Positions 1-4,933 of a stretch of 5,337 bases of DNA are shown here, one piece after another. Source of the stretch: Pseudodesulfovibrio sp. (GTDB lineage: Bacteria > Desulfobacterota > Desulfovibrionia > Desulfovibrionales > Desulfovibrionaceae); contig JAFLJW010000213.1 of assembly GCA_022712815.1 (NCBI GenBank), positions 1-5,337 of the forward strand, read 5' to 3'. A model generated the notes under the pieces. That model ran no database searches and was not told the DNA's origin. It saw nothing but the letters and a program-made list of their open reading frames with translations. The position numbers were made by a program, and so were the translations under genes. The first letter of the stretch is position 1. Every line of letters begins with the position of its first letter.

Positions 1-1549
1 GCACGTCCCATGGACATCCCAACCTGATGTGGAAGTGGCCGAAGCCCTGCGTGACTCTCTCAAACGGGTCAAGCGCATGGTCCTCACGGCCTGGCTTGGC
101 TCCGGGGCTGCCGAGTATTCCCGCGAGGTCTTTCGCAAGGCCAACATCCCCACCTATGACACGCCAACCCACGCCGTTCGCGCTTTTCTGTACATGGCCG
201 AATACCTGCAAAACCAGGAATTGCTCATCGAAACGCCGGATTCATTGCCCACGGATTTTTTCCCGCACACGACCAGCGCACGTAGTATCGTGCAAGAGGC
301 TCTGGCTGATGGCCGTACCTCTCTGACCGAACCGGAGGCCAAGGATCTCCTGGCCGCCTATGGTATCCCGGTGGTCGAAACCCGTATCGCCGTTTCGGCC
401 AAGGAAGCGGTCATCGCCGCCGACAAGCTCGGCTATCCCGTGGCCCTGAAGCTCAGAAGCCCGCAGATTCCCCAGCCCTTTGACGTGGGTGGAGTCTTGC
501 TCGACCTTGAAACCCCGGAGCGCGTCTGGGAAGGCGCGGCTTCCATTCTGGCCCGCTGCACCCGCGAGAGACCGGATGCATATATTGAAGGGTTCACGGT
601 CCAGAAGATGGGCCGCAGGCCCGGTGCGCACGAGTTGTCCATCTCGGCCACGGTGGACTCGGTCTTTGGCCCGGTCCTTCATTTTGGCCACGGCGGTATG
701 GCGCGGGAGGTGATTCAGGACATCGCACTGACCCTGCCGCCGCTCTCCATGAGTCTGGCCAAAGAGTTGGTCAAGCGCACCCGCATCAGCACCTTGCTCA
801 AAGGCACACCATCGCAACTTCCTGTGGATATTGATGATATATGCCTGACCTTGATTCAAATTTCCCAGCTGATCATCGATGTGCCGCAAATCGTGTCCAT
901 TGACATCAATCCGCTCTATGCGGATTCCGAGGGCGTTCTGGCCCTTGGCGGCAAGGTCGAAATCGGCCCGTTTGAAGGAGAAGGCGAACAAAGGCTTGCC
1001 ATCCGCCCCTACCCGCGTGAGCTGGAAGAATGCGTCACGCTCAAAAAAGGACGACACGTCACTCTCCGGCCCATCCGCCCCGAGGACGAGGCGACCCATG
1101 GAGCGTTCCTCTCCAGCCTTTCGGACGAAGATTTGCGGCTCCGGTTCTTTGGTGTGGTCCAGCGCGACTTTGACCACAAGGACATTGCCCGGTTTACCCA
1201 GATCGACTATGACCGCGAAATGGCGTTCATTGCCACGGCCCCGGATGAAAAAGGCGAACCAGAGACCCTTGGCGTCATGCGCACCAATACCAGGCCCGAC
1301 AATTCCGAGGCGGAATTTGCCATCATCGTCCGCTCCGACCAGAAAGGCGAAGGGCTTGGCTCAATGCTCTTCCACAAGGGCATCCGCTATACCAAGGATC
1401 GCGGAACCAAAATCCTTGAAGGCCAGACCATGATCGAGAACAAGGCCATGCAAGGGTTATCCAAGAAATTCGGCTTTGTGGTCACGCCCGATCCGCACGA
1501 CGAGGATTTGGTGAATATGGTGCTGGATATGGGAAAAGTCAAAGGCTAG
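1..1549 (+). CDS. Pat-like protein: acyl-CoA synthetase (ADP-forming)-like region fused to GNAT acetyltransferase, C-terminal part
   Basis: The reading frame is open to the left edge (first whole codon at base 2) and ends at TAG 1547-1549, so 515 residues are visible. Family members usually have about 900, so the CoA-binding domain and most of the succinyl-CoA-ligase-like domain lie outside. In order: the end of the ligase-like domain (to about base 240), an ATP-grasp_5 domain (about 320-1010) with F-G-P-V and G-H-G-G at 665-721 and D-I-N-P-L near 902-916, then a GNAT domain (about 1055-1540) with the acetyl-CoA loop R-S-D-Q-K-G-E-G-L-G at 1331-1360 and an acidic A-E-F strand before it. In the family, Pat/YfiQ (PatZ) acetylates lysines of enzymes such as acetyl-CoA synthetase, in the cytoplasm. 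The usual H-K-S-D of the ATP-grasp domain reads Q-P-F-D here (Q codon 473-475), so the synthetase half is probably regulatory rather than catalytic. The target protein is not evident from the context. Confidence 0.9.
   Translation, partial: HVPWTSQPDVEVAEALRDSLKRVKRMVLTAWLGSGAAEYSREVFRKANIPTYDTPTHAVRAFLYMAEYLQNQELLIETPDSLPTDFFPHTTSARSIVQEALADGRTSLTEPEAKDLLAAYGIPVVETRIAVSAKEAVIAADKLGYPVALKLRSPQIPQPFDVGGVLLDLETPERVWEGAASILARCTRERPDAYIEGFTVQKMGRRPGAHELSISATVDSVFGPVLHFGHGGMAREVIQDIALTLPPLSMSLAKELVKRTRISTLLKGTPSQLPVDIDDICLTLIQISQLIIDVPQIVSIDINPLYADSEGVLALGGKVEIGPFEGEGEQRLAIRPYPRELEECVTLKKGRHVTLRPIRPEDEATHGAFLSSLSDEDLRLRFFGVVQRDFDHKDIARFTQIDYDREMAFIATAPDEKGEPETLGVMRTNTRPDNSEAEFAIIVRSDQKGEGLGSMLFHKGIRYTKDRGTKILEGQTMIENKAMQGLSKKFGFVVTPDPHDEDLVNMVLDMGKVKG
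1541..1545 (+). promoter_or_regulatory. Ribosome binding site for the GTG-started glycosyltransferase
   Basis: AAAGG lies 7 nt before GTG 1553, within the last codons of the acetyltransferase gene. No ATG lies nearby in this frame, and the protein from this GTG begins directly with the first beta strand of the GT-B fold, so this site decides the start. Confidence 0.6.
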
Positions 1550-1552
1550 CCT

Positions 1553-2659
1553 GTGACTCTGCCAGTCATATTCCATCATACCGGACTTGAGTCCACTGGC
1601 GGAGCGACCCGCGTGGCCCGGCTTCTCGTGGACGGACTGGCCGGGCAGGAGATTGAATCCAGCCTCAGTTTCGAGCTGGCCGAAGGGGCTGATGGCGCTG
1701 CTGTCCTGCCGGAGGATTTCGGGCGGTATCTCCCGCAGGAGGCCCTGCCCCACCTCCATTGTACCGGCAACTGGCCCACCTTGCTTGACTCCATTCCTCC
1801 ACGGCGAAAAACCGTCATCACCCTTCACGACTGTGAGCTCTTTACCGGCGGCTGTCCGTATCCGCTGCATTGCGTTGAGATTGACGAGGGCTGCGTCAAC
1901 CCCTGCCCCAGAAATTTCCCGAATTCGGAAGATCTGCGAAAAATCAAGCTCAAGCTGCTGAACCGAATTGACCCGGTTCTGGTGGCCCCGTCACGCTGGC
2001 TGGCCCGACTCGCCAAGGTGCACCTGTACAAATCGGTTACCGTCATCCCCAACGGTATTCCATGGCCTGCCCGGCCCATTTCCAAGAGGGAAGCGCGTCA
2101 AAAGATCGGCATCAATTCCGCCGCCCGTGTCGCCATTTTTGCGGCCCACGGCGGCATGAGCGCGGCCTATAAATCCGGCACTGCCTGGAAGGGCATATGG
2201 GAAGGAGTCAAGGCCATGGTTCCCGAGGCCCTTTGCTTTGCCGTGGGGGGAGACAAGGCCGGACGCTTTGGCGATCTCGTTATCTGGCCTTACGTGAAAC
2301 GCGACCGCCTCAAGCTGCTCATGGCCGCCGCAGATGTCATGCTTTACCCGACCAGAGCCGATAACCATTCCCTCGTCATCCTCGAAGCCATGGCTCAGGC
2401 TCTCCCCGTGGTCGCCTACGCTGTGGGCGGCGTGCCGGAACAGATCAAGGACCAATCCACAGGCTTGCTCATTTCTTCCGGCGATCAGGTGAAATTCATC
2501 AATCAGGCAGCAGCTCTCCTTGCCAATCCGGTCCGTAGTCGTGATCTTGGTCAGGCCGCTTTTTCCGCCGGGGAAAAACGATTTTCCGTAGAGCGGATGG
2601 TCGGTGATTATATCAAACTCTACACGGAAATCGGCAAACGGCAGGGGGCTGAACCATGA
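1553..2659 (+). CDS. Family 4 (GT-B) glycosyltransferase, cysteine-rich WcaC-like subgroup
   Basis: A 368-residue retaining-type glycosyltransferase of the GT-B fold, probably cytoplasmic and membrane-associated, moving a sugar from a nucleotide-sugar donor onto a glycan or lipid acceptor. The N-terminal half has the T-G-G-A-T-R loop (residues 15-20) and a distinctive stretch H92-D-C94-E-L-F-T-G-G-C101, then C107, C114 and C118, resembling the cysteine-rich segment of WcaC-like (colanic acid type) transferases. The C-terminal donor half has V-I-P-N-G-I (164-169) and D270-N-H-S-L-V-I-L-E278-A-M, the E-x7-E region with Asp for the first Glu, followed by P-V-V-A and G-G-V-P-E. Length is normal and there is no membrane segment. 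It starts 3 nt after the acetyltransferase stop and overlaps the next gene by 4 nt, so it sits inside an operon. Donor and acceptor cannot be told from sequence. Confidence 0.92.
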   Translation: MTLPVIFHHTGLESTGGATRVARLLVDGLAGQEIESSLSFELAEGADGAAVLPEDFGRYLPQEALPHLHCTGNWPTLLDSIPPRRKTVITLHDCELFTGGCPYPLHCVEIDEGCVNPCPRNFPNSEDLRKIKLKLLNRIDPVLVAPSRWLARLAKVHLYKSVTVIPNGIPWPARPISKREARQKIGINSAARVAIFAAHGGMSAAYKSGTAWKGIWEGVKAMVPEALCFAVGGDKAGRFGDLVIWPYVKRDRLKLLMAAADVMLYPTRADNHSLVILEAMAQALPVVAYAVGGVPEQIKDQSTGLLISSGDQVKFINQAAALLANPVRSRDLGQAAFSAGEKRFSVERMVGDYIKLYTEIGKRQGAEP

Positions 2660-3273
2660 AAAAAACCAACATACTCATCCTTGCCTACCTTCCCTTTTTC
2701 CTGAACGATTTCTTCAATATATATGTAACCGGCTACCCGGCATGGGTGATCCTCGACTACGCCGTCCGTTTGGCAATCATCATTTTCCTCTTCATCATGC
2801 TGAGCCGGGGCGACCTGACAAGGAACGACCTCTATCTGAAATTTCCGGCCACCAAGGATTTCATCCTCTGGACCGTTGGCACTGTGGCCGTTTCCATGGC
2901 TTTTCTCTATCTCACCGAATTCGTTTTTGCGCCGTATTATCCGAAAGGCTCAGTCGGTTCCGTTCCCATCGACATCGATTCCCCGCTCTTCCTCTTTGAC
3001 TCAACCATCGGCCTCGTACTCGTCGGATTCAGCGAAGAGCTCGTCTGTCGCAGCCTGACGTTCTCCGCTCTCAAGGACAAACTCTCCACCCCGCAACTTT
3101 ACATCGTTTCCGCCGGGCTTTTCTCCCTCATGCACTGGTCGCTTTCCACCCATACCCTGTTCGACGCCTTTATTTACGGACTCATTTTTGTCCCGGCAAC
3201 CCTTGCCACCGCCTCCATCTGGCCTGCCGTGGTTACGCATTTTTTGGTGAATTTCGTGCTGTATAACATGTAG
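2656..3273 (+). CDS. CPBP family intramembrane glutamic protease (CAAX protease/Abi-like)
   Basis: A 205-residue membrane protein with about six or seven hydrophobic helices (roughly residues 4-22, 28-49, 68-92, 113-131, 147-165, 167-186 and 187-204). All family motifs are present in order: E127-E128-L-V-C-R132 (EExxxR), F156-S-L-M-H160 (FxxxH) and H195-F-L-V-N199 (HxxxN). In the family these form the intramembrane active site of glutamic proteases related to eukaryotic Rce1; bacterial members have roles in protein processing, bacteriocin immunity or unknown tasks. Its ATG overlaps the glycosyltransferase stop as ATGA, with AGGGGG at 2643-2648 as binding site, so the two are probably translationally coupled and may act in one envelope or polysaccharide process. 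The substrate is unknown. The last helix ends at the C terminus with no soluble tail. Confidence 0.9.
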   Translation: MKKTNILILAYLPFFLNDFFNIYVTGYPAWVILDYAVRLAIIIFLFIMLSRGDLTRNDLYLKFPATKDFILWTVGTVAVSMAFLYLTEFVFAPYYPKGSVGSVPIDIDSPLFLFDSTIGLVLVGFSEELVCRSLTFSALKDKLSTPQLYIVSAGLFSLMHWSLSTHTLFDAFIYGLIFVPATLATASIWPAVVTHFLVNFVLYNM

Positions 3274-3348
3274 AGAGGGCAGACCTTTTCCCTTCCTTTC
3301 AAGATTCTTTCCTTGTCTCCAAAACAACTAAAGCCTACCTTCCCATCC
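3274..3348 (+). other. Short pyrimidine-rich gap before the transporter
   Basis: About 75 nt separate the protease stop from the preferred transporter start. Bases 3285-3320 are mostly C and T, and neither TTG 3313 nor ATG 3349 has a Shine-Dalgarno sequence close by. A weak stem, GAGGG 3274-3278 with CCCTT 3291-3295 (one G-T pair), is followed by T-rich but not continuous-T sequence, so I do not call a terminator. I see no clear promoter. Confidence 0.4.
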
Positions 3349-4227
3349 ATGAACTTTTTCACTACCGGCATGAGATACATGCTCCTCGGAACCTTCCTCT
3401 TCTCCATCGGCTCCCTGTTCATCAAGTTGGCCGGAGAGCGTATTCCGACCATGGAGATTCTCTTTGTGCGCGGTGTTTTCGGGATTGGGTTTTGCTGGTA
3501 CATCGTCCGCCGGGCCGGGATTGGGCTGCTCGGCAAACGCAGGTTCATGCTCGCCCTGCGCGGACTGGTCGGCTTCACGGCCTTGTTCGCAGAATTCTAT
3601 GCCATCGTTCATCTGCCTCTGGCGGATGCCATTGCCATCCTCTTTGCCCACCCTGTTGCGGTGGCCGTCCTTGCCTGGGCAATCCTTGGCGAACGTCTCA
3701 GCATCAAGGGAATCACGGCAGTTCTCATCAGCATCATCGGCGTGGCGGTTGTCTGCCGTCCGAGCTTTATCTTCGGGGTCGGGGAATCAAATCTCGATCC
3801 TCTGGCCCTGACCGTGGCCTTGGTTGGAGTGGGATTCATTTCCATTGCCATCCTGACCGTGCGGACCCTTGCCAAGACCGAGCATCCGGCAGTGGTCATG
3901 CTTTACCCCCCGATTATCATCTCGCTGGTGGCTCCGCTCTTTGCAGCCGACTGGGTGCTGCCCACCGGCCCAGAATGGGCCATGTTGCTTGCGGTGGCCT
4001 TGTTCATGAACGCCGGGCAATATTACATGACCCGTGGCTATGCCATCGAGTCCGCTGCCCGCATCAGTGCGGTGACGTGTCTGGAGATTGTATTTGCCGC
4101 CATCTGGGGCGTGTCGTTTTTGGGAGAAATACCCGACCACTGGACCATCGCGGGCGGATTGCTCATCGTTGTCGGAACCCTGATCATGGGTCATGACAGG
4201 GGAGGAAGTTCCGAAGAGAACGGTTAG
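3349..4227 (+). CDS. EamA/DMT superfamily transporter, ten membrane helices
   Basis: From ATG 3349 the product is 292 residues, normal for the ten-helix drug/metabolite transporter family. Two EamA halves are visible: the first (about residues 9-136) ends with H-P-V-A-V-A-V-L-A-W-A-I-L-G-E and the second (about 151-281) with E-I-V-F-A-A-I-W-G and L-G-E-I-P, the repeated late-helix pattern of the family. Hydrophobic helices lie near 9-27, 36-54, 66-85, 90-111, 121-137, 151-172, 182-200, 209-226, 238-258 and 265-281; the tail is short and charged. Family members move small metabolites, often amino acids or nucleotide-related compounds, across the inner membrane; the substrate here cannot be inferred. 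The start is uncertain: TTG 3313 (12 residues more) and ATG 3370 (before R-Y-M-L-L-G) are alternatives, and none has a clear binding site. It follows the protease gene on the same strand and ends against the convergent PilZ gene. Confidence 0.88.
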   Translation: MNFFTTGMRYMLLGTFLFSIGSLFIKLAGERIPTMEILFVRGVFGIGFCWYIVRRAGIGLLGKRRFMLALRGLVGFTALFAEFYAIVHLPLADAIAILFAHPVAVAVLAWAILGERLSIKGITAVLISIIGVAVVCRPSFIFGVGESNLDPLALTVALVGVGFISIAILTVRTLAKTEHPAVVMLYPPIIISLVAPLFAADWVLPTGPEWAMLLAVALFMNAGQYYMTRGYAIESAARISAVTCLEIVFAAIWGVSFLGEIPDHWTIAGGLLIVVGTLIMGHDRGGSSEENG

Positions 4228-4580
4228 AGGGTATTCAAATCCTGCAAAATCTCGTCATCCACGGCATCCGGTTCTTTTGCATTGAGTTGCACAAGCCTGT
4301 GCAGGAAGGTGAAACTGAGTTCGTCCATTCCCTTGAAAACCATGGCGGTTTCTTTGCCCTTTGTGCGGAGAATCTCTCCATCCACCACGATGCGAACGCC
4401 CGAAGAAAGCGGGAGATGGAGTTCACAATTCGTTCCGATAGGACAATCCTCGCAGCCAGTCAGAAGTGCGCCTTTGAGACTCAAGTTTCTGGTTTCCACC
4501 GGAATGACCACATCATCGACGGTCACGTAGGCCTCAAACCCCGCATGGATGCGTGTACGACGCCGTTGTTCTTTGGACAT
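4224..4580 (-). CDS. PilZ domain protein, probable c-di-GMP receptor
   Basis: A 118-residue soluble protein that is essentially one PilZ domain. R6-R7-R8-T-R10 supplies the RxxxR motif and N32-L-S-L-K-G37 the (D/N)xSxxG motif, the two elements that hold cyclic di-GMP in this family, so binding is likely though not proven. Beta-rich sequence follows, then a helix and an acidic tail. Three cysteines (C43, C46, C52; G-C-E-D-C-P-I-G-T-N-C) fall between the second motif and the next strand and are unusual. The start is ATG 4580: AAGGAG lies 8 nt before it, while the in-frame TTG at 4586 would leave only 2 nt. With no attached output domain it probably acts by binding a partner in motility, adhesion or polysaccharide control. 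It is convergent with the transporter, the stop codons overlapping in TTAG at 4224-4227. Confidence 0.92.
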   Translation of the reverse strand: MSKEQRRRTRIHAGFEAYVTVDDVVIPVETRNLSLKGALLTGCEDCPIGTNCELHLPLSSGVRIVVDGEILRTKGKETAMVFKGMDELSFTFLHRLVQLNAKEPDAVDDEILQDLNTL

Positions 4581-4588
4581 GTTCAATT

Positions 4589-4594
4589 CTCCTT
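4589..4594 (-). promoter_or_regulatory. Strong ribosome binding site of the PilZ gene
   Basis: AAGGAG read on the - strand, 8 nt from ATG 4580. It fixes the start at 4580 rather than TTG 4586. The inverted-repeat arm 4593-4601 runs into its first two bases. Confidence 0.85.
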
Positions 4595-4629
4595 GAGCCG
4601 ATCATACCAGATTTTATGCTTCGGCTCAA
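4593..4629. repeat. Perfect 9-bp inverted repeat around the PilZ promoter, candidate operator
   Basis: TTGAGCCGA at 4593-4601 and TCGGCTCAA at 4621-4629 are exact reverse complements with a 19-nt spacer; matching positions are 28 bp apart. One arm contains the -35 element and the other covers the last base of the -10, the start region and the edge of the ribosome binding site. As the distal arm is upstream of the predicted transcription start, it should act as DNA (regulator binding) rather than as an RNA hairpin, unless a more distant promoter also reads through. Confidence 0.6.
4601..4629 (-). promoter_or_regulatory. Sigma70-type promoter of the PilZ gene
   Basis: On the - strand the -35 element TTGAGC (4629-4624, four of six consensus bases) is separated by exactly 17 nt from the -10 element TATGAT (4606-4601, five of six). 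The -10 is preceded by TGG, an extended -10. Transcription should start near 4593-4595, giving a leader of only about 14 nt that begins at the ribosome binding site. The call rests on consensus match, ideal spacing and position. Confidence 0.72.
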
Positions 4630-4764
4630 AGTGTCTGCGTCAGGCTATCCTTTTGGTGAGAAAGAAAGGTCTCGTCCGGGTTGAACAGACTTTTTTTGCT
4701 TTTGCCGTGGGTGTGCCGGGCGTTTGTCTTCCTTAAATATGAAGTAAGAAGAGGAAAAAAAGAG

Positions 4765-4805
4765 AAGGCAAAGCTCGCAGCCACTGGGGATACGGACTTT
4801 GCTTT
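4765..4805 (+). other. Imperfect hairpin, 9-bp stem with 23-nt loop
   Basis: AAGGCAAAG (4765-4773) pairs with CTTTGCTTT (4797-4805), eight Watson-Crick pairs and one G-T. No T run follows, so it is not a typical terminator. It lies upstream of any likely start site for the gene at 4934 and may be DNA-level or chance. Confidence 0.35.
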
Positions 4806-4830
4806 GAAAACGGTCTTCGCAAATTAATAT
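4804..4830 (+). promoter_or_regulatory. Weak promoter candidate for the exported-protein gene
   Basis: TTGAAA (4804-4809) matches five of six -35 bases and TAATAT (4825-4830) four of six -10 bases, but the 15-nt spacer is shorter than ideal. It is the best + strand pair I found in this gap. If used, the leader would be about 95 nt and would contain the nested stems at 4842-4904. Confidence 0.3.
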
Positions 4831-4833
4831 GCG
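4818..4833. repeat. 16-bp near-palindrome, possible operator
   Basis: CGCAAATTAATATGCG is self-complementary apart from one mismatched pair (A4822 with A4829). It overlaps the -10 part of the weak promoter candidate, a usual place for a repressor site. The short AT-rich centre makes chance plausible. Confidence 0.35.
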
Positions 4834-4841
4834 CTCGCCCC

Positions 4842-4904
4842 GCCAGTCCGGTCCAGCGGGTTGCGTAACCTGCAAAGCTGGGATAGTGTGCCTTCGCGGC
4901 TGGC
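4842..4904 (+). ncRNA. Possible structured leader of the exported-protein gene
   Basis: Nested stems are visible: an outer GCCAGTC (4842-4848) with GGCTGGC (4898-4904), seven pairs including one G-T; a middle CCAGC (4853-4857) with GCTGG (4877-4881); and an inner GGGTT (4858-4862) with AACCT (4867-4871) closing a GCGT loop. An alternative GCC (4890-4892) with GGC (4898-4900) would compete with the outer stem. The structure ends 29 nt before ATG 4934 and has no T tract. I compared it from memory with c-di-GMP-I, cobalamin, molybdenum-cofactor, fluoride and guanidine riboswitch patterns and none fits. It may be regulatory or chance folding of GC-rich DNA. Confidence 0.3.
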
Positions 4905-4933
4905 AAATAAACAACTATGAGTTACTGGAATAT

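Larger units (their letters stand above)
4630..4933. other. Intergenic region without a convincing gene
   Basis: About 300 nt between the PilZ promoter and the exported-protein gene. Open frames here have no ribosome binding site and low-complexity or unnatural composition. Contents: a weak GTCT/AGAC stem (4670-4673 with 4687-4690) followed by seven T (4691-4697), too weak to call a terminator; a purine tract 4741-4768 (27 of 28); a hairpin at 4765-4805; a near-palindrome at 4818-4833; and nested stems at 4842-4904. It must hold the promoter of the gene at 4934 unless that gene is read from elsewhere. Confidence 0.6.

Noticed and set aside
242..1177. 311-codon open frame on the - strand opposite the Pat-like gene
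   Set aside because: It mirrors a well-supported coding sequence with clear ATP-grasp and GNAT motifs. Its translation has no recognisable domain and it lacks a binding site; long antisense frames are common in GC-rich genes.
3492..4196. 234-codon open frame on the + strand inside the transporter gene
   Set aside because: Its product is rich in His, Arg, Gly and Ser with no membrane segments, while the overlapping frame gives a textbook EamA protein.
4669..4697. Possible rho-independent terminator on the + strand (GTCT/AGAC then seven T)
   Set aside because: The stem has only four pairs with a 13-nt loop, and no + strand gene ends nearby.
4287..4736. 149-codon + strand frame opposite the PilZ gene and its promoter
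   Set aside because: It is antisense to a clear PilZ domain, has no family resemblance and no convincing binding site.
4775..4800. Cobalamin-riboswitch-like string (GCCACTG and GGATAC)
   Set aside because: The other conserved cobalamin boxes are missing upstream and the spacing is wrong.
4791..4818. Two ACGG motifs resembling guanidine-II (mini-ykkC) loops
   Set aside because: The flanking bases do not form the short stems that should close each ACGG loop.
4842..4904. c-di-GMP-I (GEMM) riboswitch
   Set aside because: GCAAAGC and GGGTTGC-like pieces occur but in the wrong order, and the GGCAAA and GACGCAAAGCC core with its GNRA loop is absent.
4645..4914. 89-codon - strand frame in the intergenic region
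   Set aside because: Its sequence follows low-complexity tracts, it has no ribosome binding site, and it would end upstream of the PilZ promoter.
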